A stretch of 64,000 nt of DNA from Robbsia betulipollinis (GTDB taxonomy: Bacteria; Pseudomonadota; Gammaproteobacteria; Burkholderiales; Burkholderiaceae). This document shows, in pieces, positions 54,961-64,000 of the stretch. The translations under genes were made by a program, and so were the position numbers. Location of the stretch: the NCBI RefSeq assembly GCF_026624755.1, contig NZ_JAPMXC010000001.1:2204365-2268364 (forward strand), written 5' to 3'. The notes under the pieces were generated by a model that did not search any database, was not told where the DNA came from, and saw only the letters and a list, made by a program, of their open reading frames with translations. The first letter of the stretch is position 1, and every line of letters starts with the position of its first letter.

Positions 54961-56061
54961 ATGCCAGCAATCACCCTTTTATTCGGCGGGCGATCCGTCG
55001 AGAACCGCACTTCCTGCCGCATGTACGAGCATGTCCGGGAGTGCCTGCTCGAGGCGCGCCCCGACGACATCTCGGTCGCGAACGTGATCGGCATCGCGCC
55101 GAACGGCAAACTGCGGGCGTCCGGGCCACGAGATCACGATGGGCTGCCGCCGGCGCCGCAGCTGCTCGCGCGCGGCAGGGAGATATCGGCGGCGGCGTTC
55201 GTCGACACCCTGTGCGAAGACGGCGACTTCGTCTTTTCGCTGTTGCAGGGGCAGGACGGCGAGGACGGCACGTTCCAGGGGCTCGCGCGCTTCTTCGATT
55301 TTCCCGATAACGCGGGGTCGACGCTGAGCGCGGCGCTGGCCTTCGACAAGTTCGCGCAGGCCTGCGTCGTCGAGAAGCTCGCCGGCGACCTGCTGGCGCC
55401 GCTCGAGACCGTGCTGGTGTCCAGCAGTCAGCCGGGAGGCGCGGTGCGTGAGACGGTGCAACGCTTCGGCAAGCGCCCGGTGCTGCTCAAACCGAACGCC
55501 GCGGGCGGTTCGTTCAAGATTCTCCCGCTCGATCTGCTGATCGACGAGGAAATCGAGCGCTACGCCAACGAGATCGCCCCGTTCGACGATCACTTCCTGA
55601 TCCAGGAACGCATCGACGGCGTCGAGATCGTGGTCGGCATGGTCTGCGCGGCCGGGCAGCGTCAACTGCTGCCGGTTTTCGAGTTGAAACCGCCCGTGCG
55701 CGCCGCGGGCGTCCGACAGGGCGAGCCGGTGCCGGGCGGCGGCCGCATCCGCCGCCTGCCCGCCGATGACCCGCTCGCCATGCAGGCCTGCCGCGCCGCG
55801 GAGCGCATTGCCCGGACGTTTCGCGACGAAACCTACTGCCGGCTCGATTTCCTGGCGGGCCGCGACGGGCGTCTGCGCTTCCTGGAAGCGGGGACACGCC
55901 CGGGTCTGAGCCGCTCCAGCGTGTTTCCGATGATGCTGGAGGCGCATGGCATGGGGCTGCTGGACCTCATTCGTCAGGAATTCGAGAACCATGCCGCCTC
56001 GCGCGCGTTTCGCCGTCAGCGTATCGCGCGCATCGCCGAGTGGGTCTGCGCGAATGCCTGA
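54961..56061 (+). CDS. divergent D-alanine--D-alanine ligase-like ATP-grasp enzyme
   Basis: 366 residues from the ATG at 54961 after GGAG. The opening ITLLFGGRSVENRTSCRMYE copies the Gly-Gly-X-Ser-X-Glu start of Ddl, with the Glu kept. ATP-grasp parts are ALAFDKFAQACVVEKL, RPVLLKPNAAGGSFKILPLD, DHFLIQERIDGVEIVVGMVC and RLDFLAGRDGRLRFLEAGTR followed by PGLSRSSVFPMM. In Ddl the metal site reads Glu-Ala-Asn-Thr-Ser-Pro-Gly; here it is Glu-Ala-Gly-Thr-Arg-Pro-Gly, so the metal-binding Asn is replaced by Gly. It stands alone, away from any mur or fts gene. It may join other amino acids or an amino acid to another acid. Confidence 0.85.
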   Translation: MPAITLLFGGRSVENRTSCRMYEHVRECLLEARPDDISVANVIGIAPNGKLRASGPRDHDGLPPAPQLLARGREISAAAFVDTLCEDGDFVFSLLQGQDGEDGTFQGLARFFDFPDNAGSTLSAALAFDKFAQACVVEKLAGDLLAPLETVLVSSSQPGGAVRETVQRFGKRPVLLKPNAAGGSFKILPLDLLIDEEIERYANEIAPFDDHFLIQERIDGVEIVVGMVCAAGQRQLLPVFELKPPVRAAGVRQGEPVPGGGRIRRLPADDPLAMQACRAAERIARTFRDETYCRLDFLAGRDGRLRFLEAGTRPGLSRSSVFPMMLEAHGMGLLDLIRQEFENHAASRAFRRQRIARIAEWVCANA

Positions 56062-56124
56062 GCGCCGTGAGGGGTCGTGTTCCCCCAAGGCGAAAATTTG
56101 TTTGGGTCATTTGGTGGGTACGCC

Positions 56125-56153
56125 TTGAATTTGCCTCATCCCGTCCCTATAAT
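56125..56153 (+). promoter_or_regulatory. sigma-70 promoter of groESL
   Basis: TTGAAT at 56125-56130, a 17-bp spacer, and consensus TATAAT at 56148-56153. The -10 element abuts the CIRCE operator, so HrcA would cover the transcription start. Confidence 0.85.
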
Positions 56154-56179
56154 TAGCACTCGTTAGACGAGAGTGCTAA
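56153..56179. promoter_or_regulatory. CIRCE operator (HrcA-binding) of groESL
   Basis: TTAGCACTC (56153-56161), nine bases, then GAGTGCTAA (56171-56179): an exact match to the CIRCE inverted repeat. HrcA binding represses groESL until heat shock. hrcA itself is not in the window. Confidence 0.97.
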
Positions 56180-56253
56180 CAAAACATCTCGCCACCCGGC
56201 GCCTGGCGCCGGGGGCCTCACCGTGGTTCCTGTACCGATTGAAAGGAGTGTGT

Positions 56254-56544
56254 ATGAACCTGCGTCCCTTGCATGATCGCGTCATCGTCAAGCGTCTCGA
56301 CCAAGAAACCAAGACCGCCTCGGGTATCGTGTTGCCGGATTCGGCCGCCGAAAAGCCGGATCAGGGCGAAGTCCTGGCAGTGGGTCCCGGCAAGCGGGAC
56401 GACAAGGGCGTGCAAAATGCGCTCGACGTGAAGGTGGGTGATCGTGTGCTGTTCGGCAAGTACGCTGGTCAGACCGTGAAGGTCGACGGCGACGAGCTGA
56501 TGGTCATGCGCGAAGAAGACATCATGGCGATCGTCAACCGATAA
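56254..56544 (+). CDS. groES: co-chaperonin GroES
   Basis: 96 residues, [20 protein letters not shown], after AAAGGAG. It has the mobile loop [20 protein letters not shown] that contacts GroEL, then [35 protein letters not shown] and the C-terminal [10 protein letters not shown]. Seven copies cap the GroEL ring during folding. It is led by the CIRCE-controlled promoter, and groEL follows after 192 bp. A 12-bp direct repeat (CGATAAGTTCGC) begins over its stop codon and recurs at 56561. Confidence 0.98.
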   Translation: MNLRPLHDRVIVKRLDQETKTASGIVLPDSAAEKPDQGEVLAVGPGKRDDKGVQNALDVKVGDRVLFGKYAGQTVKVDGDELMVMREEDIMAIVNR

Positions 56545-56598
56545 GTTCGCGACACGTTCGCGATAAGTTCGCAACAAGCCTGCGACAGCCCGCGCTGA

Positions 56599-58386
<1,788 letters not shown>

Positions 58387-58456
58387 TGTCCTTCCGGGGC
58401 GCCGCCTGTCGGCGGGGTCCCGGGCCTGCCTCCCCGAATGGGGAGGGCGCACGACA

Positions 58457-58493
58457 AAAAAACGCCACCGGGCAGTCCACGGTGGCGTTTTTT
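58457..58493 (+). terminator. rho-independent terminator after groEL
   Basis: AACGCCACCG (58461-58470) pairs with CGGTGGCGTT (58480-58489), with A-run before and T-run after. It can therefore work on both strands, for groEL and for the convergent thiD. Confidence 0.92.
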
Positions 58494-58562
58494 CGTCGTG
58501 TGCGGCGCAAGGACCGGAAGCGGACCGCCCGACAGCCTGGCGCCGCGCGTGACGGGCCGTGG

Positions 58563-59441
58563 CTAGTGACGGACCGAAGGCAGGGCCGTGCCGCCCGGGT
58601 CGGCGATGATGCCGGCCATCGGCGGTGCATCGGCCCCGGCATGACGGTGCGCCCAGAACATACGTTGCGGTATGTAGGCCCCCATGCCGGGCCGAAACGC
58701 GGCGCGCACCGCCTGGTAGAGATAGTTCTGCGCCTCGCGCACCGCATCGGGCGGCGTCATGCCGGTGGCCAGCAGCGCCGCGATCGCCGACGCCAGCGTG
58801 TCGCCGATGCCCAGCATCGGCTGCGGATCCCGCAGGAACACATCCTGGCGGATCTCGCCTTCCTCGCCGAACAGGGTGTTGATATACCGCCCGGCGGTAT
58901 GCTCGCTCAGCAGCAGGTACTCGCACCCGTCTTCGACCAGCTGTGCGACCGCCTGCTCGAGGGTGGGGGCGTCGCCCTCGCTGTCCGACTGCATCAACTG
59001 CAGCACCATGCTGCGGTCCGCCACCATCACCGACGTCTGCGGCGCGAGCAACTCGGCGATCGCCTCGCGCAGGTCATCGCCTGCGAGCACGTGCTCGTCG
59101 TCCAGCGTGAAGTCCGGGCACACGATCAACGGCACGTCATCGTAGTCGGCGACCACCTCGGCGATCGCGCTGACGATCTCCGCGCGTGTCGTGGCGCCGA
59201 TCTTGAACGCCGCGACCGGCATATCCTCGAGCAGCATCCGCGCCTGGCTGGCGACGCGCTCCGGATCGACCGAGATCAGTTCGCCGCTGTCCAGCGAATC
59301 GCGCGCGGCATAACCCGTCAATACGGTGACGCCATGGCAACCCATGCTGGCCAAAGTCAGCAAATCGGCCTGGATGCCGGAAGCACCCGTCGGGTCGGAA
59401 ATCCCGAAAGTCAGCACAATCGGAGGAGCGTCGCTGGTCAT
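58563..59441 (-). CDS. thiD: hydroxymethylpyrimidine/phosphomethylpyrimidine kinase
   Basis: 292 residues, MTSDAPPIVLTFGISDPTGA. It has a ribokinase-like fold with the GISDPTGASGIQADLLTLAS start typical of ThiD, GCHGVTVLTGYAARDSLDSG, and AFKIGATTRAEIVSAIAEVV in the middle. MLGIGDTLASAIAALLATGM carries the anion-hole Gly-X-Gly-Asp catalytic motif. It phosphorylates HMP and HMP-P in thiamine synthesis. The family often reads SGGAGIQAD where this has PTGASGIQAD, a common variant in Burkholderiales. It is divergent from the rubredoxin gene. Confidence 0.93.
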   Translation of the reverse strand: MTSDAPPIVLTFGISDPTGASGIQADLLTLASMGCHGVTVLTGYAARDSLDSGELISVDPERVASQARMLLEDMPVAAFKIGATTRAEIVSAIAEVVADYDDVPLIVCPDFTLDDEHVLAGDDLREAIAELLAPQTSVMVADRSMVLQLMQSDSEGDAPTLEQAVAQLVEDGCEYLLLSEHTAGRYINTLFGEEGEIRQDVFLRDPQPMLGIGDTLASAIAALLATGMTPPDAVREAQNYLYQAVRAAFRPGMGAYIPQRMFWAHRHAGADAPPMAGIIADPGGTALPSVRH

Positions 59442-59571
59442 GAAGGAAAATAGAGGTCCGTTTATCTTTTTTTGCGACGAATGTTTGACGTGGGCGGCTT
59501 CTCAGCGGCGCGCCGAAACGGTACCATCACAGTTCATATTGTAACGGATCGTCATGCGACGCATCGAGAGA

Positions 59572-59742
59572 ATGGAATATCAGAACTGGATGTGCCTCAT
59601 TTGCGGCTGGATGTACGACGAAGAAGCCGGCCTGCCCGAGGAAGGCATCGCTCCGGGAACGCGTTGGGAAGACGTACCGATCAATTGGACCTGCCCGGAA
59701 TGCGGCGCCCGCAAGGAAGATTTCGAGATGGTGCAGATCTGA
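59572..59742 (+). CDS. rubA: rubredoxin
   Basis: 56 residues from the ATG at 59572 (MEYQNWMCLICGWMYDEEAG); an upstream ATG at 59554 is less likely. The two iron-binding Cys-X2-Cys knuckles are CLIC and CPEC. The core is filled by conserved aromatics (WMYDE, TRWEDVPINWTCP). It carries one electron through an Fe(SCys)4 site in the cytoplasm. It is divergent from thiD and ends directly against the convergent photolyase gene with no spacer base. Confidence 0.97.
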   Translation: MEYQNWMCLICGWMYDEEAGLPEEGIAPGTRWEDVPINWTCPECGARKEDFEMVQI

Positions 59743-61302
59743 TCAGTCGTCTCCGTCTCCGCTCTCGTCCGCTGTCGCGTCGGGCACCGCGTCGCGCGCA
59801 CGGGCGGATTTGACGACCGCATAGCGTTCCAGCGTCCGTTCCCGCGCCAGCGCGTGATCGACCAGCGGGTGAGGATAGTCGCGGCCGAGTTCGATTCCCG
59901 CGCGAGCGAGGACGCCGGCTTTGGCGAGCCAGGGGGCGTGGATCGCCGTATTGTCCAGTGCGGCCAGTTCAGGCACGTAACGGCGGATGAAGGTGCCGTC
60001 GGCATCGAATTTGGCGGATTGCGTCAGCGGGTTGAAGATGCGGAACCAGGGTTGCGCATCGCAGCCGCTGGACGCCGCCCATTGCCAGTTGCCGTTGTTC
60101 GCCGACAGGTCGAAGTCGTTCAGCTGACGGGCGAAATAGGCCTCGCCGCGTCGCCAGTCCACGCCCAGATCCTTGCAGAGGAAGGTCGCGACCACCATCC
60201 GCAGGCGGTTGTGCATGAATCCCGTCTGATTGATCTGCCGCATCGCCGCGTCGACCAGCGGATAGCCGGTGCGTGCCTCGCACCATGCCGCGAAGTCGTC
60301 GTCCGCGGCATCTCCCGTCTCCCACTGGATCGCGTCGTACTCCGGGCGAAAGGCGCGGTGTTCGTCCTTCTCGACCAGCCGCGGGTGATGGTGCAGCACC
60401 TGGAAGAAGAAATCCCGCCAGGCGAGTTCGGATAGCCAGGTCTCGGCACCGGCGCGTGCGCGCGCGGATTGCGCGGCGGCATAGGCGGTGCGGGCCAGCG
60501 CGCGGACCGAGAGGGTGCCGTGCCGCAGATGCACCGACAGCCCGCTGGTGGCGGCGAGGCCAGGGAAGTCACGGGTGCGGTGGTAATCGTCGATGCGCGG
60601 CTCGAAATCCTCCAGCATCCGTAGCGCCGCCTCCTCGCCGCCCGCGGTGGGCGCGCGGGCGGCGGCGAAACCGAGTTCGGCGAGCGTCGGCAGGCGGGGG
60701 GCCAGGAAGTCGCACGCGGCGTCCGTCGACGCGGCGTCCGGCACCACGCCGGCGCGCGGCGCGAGGCGGTCGAGATGCCGTTCCGACGGCCAGGGGTCGA
60801 ACGCCCGGGCGCTTGCGGCGGTTTGCAGCCAGGAGCGCTTGTAGGGCGTAAACACGCTGTAGGGGCGACGGCTGCCTGTCAGCACCTCGTCGCGTTCGAG
60901 GATCGCCTGGTCCTTGAAGCTGCGCACGGCACAGCCTTCTGCTGTCAGGGCCGCGGTGATCGTCGCGTCGCGCCGGCGTGCGGCCGGTTCGTAGTCGTGG
61001 TTGAAGAAAAGGGCGTCCGCGCCCAGTGCCCGGACGGCGGCGGGTACCGCGGCGGCGGGGTCGCCCCGTGCGATCCAGAGCTGACCTCCGGCGGCATGCA
61101 GCGCCTCGCCCAGCGCCGCGAGCGACGCATGGATGAAGGCGACGCGCCGGTCGTCCGCGGGCAGCGGGGCGAGGAGCGCCGGGTCGAAAACGAACAGGCA
61201 GTGCACCTGTCTGGCCGCGCGCAGTGCGTGGTAAAGTGCAGTGTGGTCGCGGGTGCGGAGATCGCGCCGGAACCACATCAAGGCGTTACTGAATTCGGGC
61301 AT
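59743..61302 (-). CDS. phrB: deoxyribodipyrimidine photolyase (class I CPD type)
   Basis: 519 residues, MPEFSNALMWFRRDLRTRDH. The N-terminal photolyase domain runs to ~140 (antenna). The FAD-binding helical domain (~200-480) includes LSELAWRDFFFQVLHHHPRL, TGYPLVDAAMRQINQTGFMH, NRLRMVVATFLCKDLGVDWR and NDFDLSANNGNWQWAASSGC plus DAQPWFRIFNP, the classical signatures of CPD photolyases. It repairs UV-made pyrimidine dimers using light. The C-terminal ~30 residues are acidic and variable. Its stop codon touches that of rubredoxin. Confidence 0.95.
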   Translation of the reverse strand: MPEFSNALMWFRRDLRTRDHTALYHALRAARQVHCLFVFDPALLAPLPADDRRVAFIHASLAALGEALHAAGGQLWIARGDPAAAVPAAVRALGADALFFNHDYEPAARRRDATITAALTAEGCAVRSFKDQAILERDEVLTGSRRPYSVFTPYKRSWLQTAASARAFDPWPSERHLDRLAPRAGVVPDAASTDAACDFLAPRLPTLAELGFAAARAPTAGGEEAALRMLEDFEPRIDDYHRTRDFPGLAATSGLSVHLRHGTLSVRALARTAYAAAQSARARAGAETWLSELAWRDFFFQVLHHHPRLVEKDEHRAFRPEYDAIQWETGDAADDDFAAWCEARTGYPLVDAAMRQINQTGFMHNRLRMVVATFLCKDLGVDWRRGEAYFARQLNDFDLSANNGNWQWAASSGCDAQPWFRIFNPLTQSAKFDADGTFIRRYVPELAALDNTAIHAPWLAKAGVLARAGIELGRDYPHPLVDHALARERTLERYAVVKSARARDAVPDATADESGDGDD

Positions 61303-61333
61303 GCCACCACCGTGTATTTGCTAAGATTGCATT

Positions 61334-61909
61334 ATGTCCAAGACACCCGCCGATCGCATCAACCTCACCAACCAGTTTCTGATCGCCATGCCCGGCATGG
61401 CGGACTCGACGTTTGCGGGTACGGTCGTCTATTGCTGTGAGCATACCGAGCAGGGCGCGCTCGGCCTGGTGATCAACCGGCCGACCGACATCGATATGAA
61501 ATCGCTGTTCGAACGCATCGATCTGAAGCTCGAGAGCGCGACGCTGTCCTCGCTGCCAGTGTACTTTGGCGGCCCGGTGCAGACCGAGCGCGGCTTCGTT
61601 CTGCACGAGGCCGCCGGCGACTACACCTCGTCGATGGTCGTGCCGGGGGGGCTGGAGATGACCACGTCGAAAGACGTGCTCGAGGCGGTCGCGAGCGGGC
61701 AGGGGCCGAAGAAGTTCCTGCTGACGCTCGGTCATGCCGGCTGGGCCGCCGGACAGCTCGAGGACGAGATCGCGCGCAATGGCTGGCTGACCGTCGATGC
61801 CGATCCGAGCATCGTGTTCGACGTGCCGGCCGAGCAGCGTCTCGAAGCGGCGCTCGGGCTCCTCGGCGTGTCGCTGACGATGTTGTCGGGTGAAGCCGGT
61901 CACGCCTGA
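61334..61909 (+). CDS. yqgE: YqgE/AlgH family protein (UPF0301)
   Basis: 191 residues, [20 protein letters not shown]. It has the family layout [57 protein letters not shown] and [20 protein letters not shown], ending [20 protein letters not shown]. The function is not firmly established; it is usually next to ruvX, as here, with 20 bp of overlap. It starts 31 bp after the divergent photolyase start. It likely leads the yqgE-ruvX-pyrR-pyrB group. Confidence 0.95.
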   Translation: MSKTPADRINLTNQFLIAMPGMADSTFAGTVVYCCEHTEQGALGLVINRPTDIDMKSLFERIDLKLESATLSSLPVYFGGPVQTERGFVLHEAAGDYTSSMVVPGGLEMTTSKDVLEAVASGQGPKKFLLTLGHAGWAAGQLEDEIARNGWLTVDADPSIVFDVPAEQRLEAALGLLGVSLTMLSGEAGHA

Positions 61910-62435
61910 AGCGGCCGCGGGCACGCCCGAGGCGCCGGGAAGCACGCCCGGGACGGAAGCGGGCCGCGACCTCGCGCGGGGCGCGGCCCCGCGCCCGGCC
62001 GCTTCGGTGCTGCTGGGATTCGACTACGGCGAGAAACGCATCGGCGTGGCGATCGGCAATTCGCTGACCGGTTCGGCCCGCGCGCTCGGCATCGTCGAGA
62101 ACCGCGACCGGCAGTATCGCTTCGACGAGATCGGCAAGTTGATCGCCGCCTGGCAGCCGGACACGCTGATCGTCGGTCTGCCGTGTCATCCGGACGGCGC
62201 GCCGCACGCGATGACCCAGCTCGCCCGCCGCTTCGGCAACCAGTTGAACGGCCGCTTCGATCTGCCGGTGGTCTGGGTGGACGAGCGTTACTCCTCGGTG
62301 GCCGCGCGGGACGGCAATGTCCCGCGTCGTGCGCCCCAGCGAGGCGCGCGGCGGCCCGGGCCCGGTACGGCGATCGACGACGAAGCCGCGCGAATCATTC
62401 TGCAACAATATCTGGACGACTATGCACACGCTTGA
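61890..62435 (+). CDS. ruvX: Holliday junction resolvase-like RuvX (YqgF)
   Basis: 181 residues from a GTG at 61890 that overlaps yqgE. The first ~40 residues are Ala/Pro/Gly-rich and have no counterpart in usual members (~135-150 residues), so a GTG near the core may be the real start. The RNase H-like core begins [20 protein letters not shown], with Asp as metal ligand. It continues [29 protein letters not shown] and [15 protein letters not shown]. It acts on 5' ends of 16S rRNA or related RNA in some bacteria. It overlaps pyrR by 14 bp. Confidence 0.92.
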   Translation: MKPVTPEAAAGTPEAPGSTPGTEAGRDLARGAAPRPAASVLLGFDYGEKRIGVAIGNSLTGSARALGIVENRDRQYRFDEIGKLIAAWQPDTLIVGLPCHPDGAPHAMTQLARRFGNQLNGRFDLPVVWVDERYSSVAARDGNVPRRAPQRGARRPGPGTAIDDEAARIILQQYLDDYAHA

Positions 62436-62979
62436 CGCCGAGGCGCTCTATCGCACGCTTTTCGCGCAACTGGTCGACGCCTACGGGCCGTCGCTTGGCA
62501 CGCGCGAGGGCATCGCGGTGGTGGGAATCTATAGTGGCGGTGCCTGGCTGGCCGAACGTCTCGCGTCCGATCTGATGCGTATGCCGGCGGCGGGCGCCGC
62601 CGTCGCTCCGGACGATCCCGTGCGCTACGGCGTGGTCAACGTATCGCTGCACCGGGACGATTTCGCCAGCAAGGGCTTGCACGCGCAATCCAGTCCGACG
62701 CATCTGCCGTTCGACATCGCCGGCCGCCACATCCTGCTGCTCGACGACGTCGTGCATACGGGACGGACGATTCGCGCGGCCATCAATGAGTTGTACGATT
62801 ACGGCCGGCCCGCTTCGGTGGAGCTGGGCGTGCTGGTGGACCGGGGCGCCCGGGAACTGCCGATCGAGGCGCGTTTCGCGGCCACGCGGATCGCGCTGGA
62901 GGCGGCGCAGTCCCTGGTCATGACGCGCGACGACGCGGGCGGTTTCGGATTCGACCTGGCGCGCCGCACGGCCGGATAG
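62422..62979 (+). CDS. pyrR: PyrR-type uracil phosphoribosyltransferase/regulator
   Basis: 185 residues, [20 protein letters not shown]. It is a PRT-fold protein: [40 protein letters not shown] and the PRPP loop [20 protein letters not shown] with [18 protein letters not shown]. In Gram-positive bacteria PyrR binds pyr mRNA to control pyrimidine genes; in beta-proteobacteria its role is less clear and it may only make UMP from uracil. It overlaps ruvX and is followed by pyrB after 96 bp. Confidence 0.94.
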   Translation: MHTLDAEALYRTLFAQLVDAYGPSLGTREGIAVVGIYSGGAWLAERLASDLMRMPAAGAAVAPDDPVRYGVVNVSLHRDDFASKGLHAQSSPTHLPFDIAGRHILLLDDVVHTGRTIRAAINELYDYGRPASVELGVLVDRGARELPIEARFAATRIALEAAQSLVMTRDDAGGFGFDLARRTAG

Positions 62980-63075
62980 CGTCCGCCATGGCTTCCGCCG
63001 CCGTCCCGGCTTCCGCTTTTTTTCTTCATCGCGCTTCGATGTACCGCACCCGTCACCGTTTCGAGTCCTTCACCC

Positions 63076-64000
63076 ATGAATAATCCCCATGCGGCTTCGC
63101 CCGCCGAGCCCGCCGCCTCGCGCGCGCCGGCCGTGCTGCGCGCATCGGCGCGCGCCGGCAATCCGCAACTCACGCGCAACGGCGAACTCAAGCACCTGCT
63201 GACGATCGAAGGATTGCCGCGCGCCATCGTCACGCACATCCTCGATACCGCCGAACAGTTCGTCGGCGTCACCGAGCGCGAGGTCAAGAAGGTGCCGCTG
63301 CTGCGCGGCAAGTCGGTCTTCAATCTCTTTTTCGAGAATTCGACCCGCACCCGCACGACCTTCGAGATCGCCGCGAAACGCCTGTCGGCGGACGTGCTGA
63401 ACCTGAACATCAACGCGTCGTCCACCAGCAAGGGCGAATCCCTGCTCGACACGATCAACAACCTCTCGGCAATGCATGCCGACATGTTCGTGGTTCGTCA
63501 TGCCGAGAGCGGCGCGCCGTTTTTGATCGCCAAACACTGTGCGCCGCACGTCCACGTGATCAATGCCGGCGACGGGCGTCATGCCCATCCGACGCAGGGC
63601 CTGCTCGACATGTACACGATCCGCCACTACAAGCGCGATTTCACCGGCCTGACGGTCGCCATCGTCGGCGACATCCTGCATTCGCGGGTGGCGCGTTCGG
63701 ACATTCACGCGCTGACCACGCTGGGCGTGCCGGAAGTACGGGCCGTCGGGCCGCGCACCTTGCTGCCGGCGGGCCTCGAACAACTCGGCGTGCGGGTGTT
63801 CCACGATATCGACGCGGGCTTGCGCGGCGCGGACGTGATCATCATGCTGCGTCTGCAGAACGAGCGGATGAGCGGCGCGCTGCTGCCCTCGGCGCAGGAA
63901 TATTTCAAGCGCTGGGGCCTGACCCCGGAGCGGCTGGCATTGGCCCGGCCGGATGCGATCGTCATGCACCCGGGCCCAATGAACCGGGGCGTCGAGATCG
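63076..64000 (+). CDS. pyrB: aspartate carbamoyltransferase catalytic subunit (runs off right edge)
   Basis: 308 codons are visible from the ATG at 63076 ([20 protein letters not shown]). A ~30-residue Ala/Pro-rich start precedes [20 protein letters not shown]. The carbamoyl-phosphate motif is [20 protein letters not shown] with Ser89-Thr90-Arg91-Thr92-Arg93. Later, [20 protein letters not shown] holds the aspartate-side His and Gln, and [14 protein letters not shown] is near the end. It makes carbamoyl-aspartate in pyrimidine synthesis. It lacks only the C-terminus in the window. Its neighbour pyrR suggests shared regulation. Confidence 0.96.
   Translation, partial: MNNPHAASPAEPAASRAPAVLRASARAGNPQLTRNGELKHLLTIEGLPRAIVTHILDTAEQFVGVTEREVKKVPLLRGKSVFNLFFENSTRTRTTFEIAAKRLSADVLNLNINASSTSKGESLLDTINNLSAMHADMFVVRHAESGAPFLIAKHCAPHVHVINAGDGRHAHPTQGLLDMYTIRHYKRDFTGLTVAIVGDILHSRVARSDIHALTTLGVPEVRAVGPRTLLPAGLEQLGVRVFHDIDAGLRGADVIIMLRLQNERMSGALLPSAQEYFKRWGLTPERLALARPDAIVMHPGPMNRGVEI

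Noticed and set aside
56539..56572. CGATAAGTTCGC repeated twice at the end of groES
   Set aside because: A short direct repeat of 12 bp with no clear structure or partner; noted in the groES entry only.

Overview
The window is GC-rich, gene-dense chromosomal DNA from a member of the Burkholderiaceae (Burkholderia sensu lato). This rests on several Burkholderia-like blocks: pgk-pyk-fba-purC-purE-purK-tsaC-dacB, groES-groEL-thiD-rubA, yqgE-ruvX-pyrR-pyrB, minCDE, an AmrAB/BpeAB-type efflux operon behind a divergent TetR gene, and araFGH beside a LysR gene. I cannot name the species from sequence alone. I saw no tRNA, rRNA, insertion sequence, prophage or CRISPR array. Nearly all of the DNA is ordinary core-genome coding sequence, and the interesting signals are mostly regulatory DNA, unusual protein extensions and a few orphan genes.

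Layout. 1-4.1 kb: the N-terminal 602 codons of an unrecognised large protein running off the left edge, an exported protein with a Pro-Thr-Thr repeat, a small unknown protein and an MFS carrier. 4.2-8.3 kb: a 66-residue unknown protein followed by motA-motB, with two sigma-28-like promoter matches, then a YihY/BrkB membrane protein with a long basic tail. 8.4-11.9 kb: an orphan amino-acid-binding protein, a small membrane protein and minCDE. 11.9-20.7 kb, all on the minus strand: a ClC channel, a PglL-type O-oligosaccharyltransferase, an OpgC-like acyltransferase, moaC, a conserved unknown, a YheT hydrolase, a SnoaL-like protein, waaF and a small zinc-finger protein. 21.0-29.3 kb: glycolysis and purine genes, several with overlapping or touching ends. 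29.4-38.4 kb: dacB, a deoxyribosyltransferase-like gene overlapping a response regulator, its sensor kinase, an HtrA protease with a small exported partner, an orphan XdhC and a TetR repressor. 38.7-44.8 kb: a tripartite RND efflux operon. 45-49.5 kb: S-formylglutathione hydrolase, znuACB with a Zur-box-like site, a Nudix hydrolase and a RidA-like protein. 49.6-54.7 kb: araFGH and a divergent LysR regulator. 55-64 kb: a divergent D-Ala-D-Ala-ligase-like ATP-grasp enzyme, groESL under a perfect CIRCE element, thiD, rubredoxin, photolyase, yqgE-ruvX-pyrR and the start of pyrB.

How the parts may work together. The two-component system at 32.2-34.3 kb probably controls the htrA pair next to it, because a TTAAG direct repeat with 11-bp period lies between them. 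The efflux operon and its repressor share an AT-rich operator-promoter. The zinc transporter has its own Zur-like site. The araFGH/LysR intergenic region carries two ATAAC motifs about three helical turns apart. motAB is not joined here to flhDC or to che genes. No clearly new multi-gene system is evident. The best leads are the divergent ligase at 55 kb, the unknown protein at the left edge, the perfect 40-bp palindrome and heptamer repeats before pgk, and the TTAAG site before htrA.
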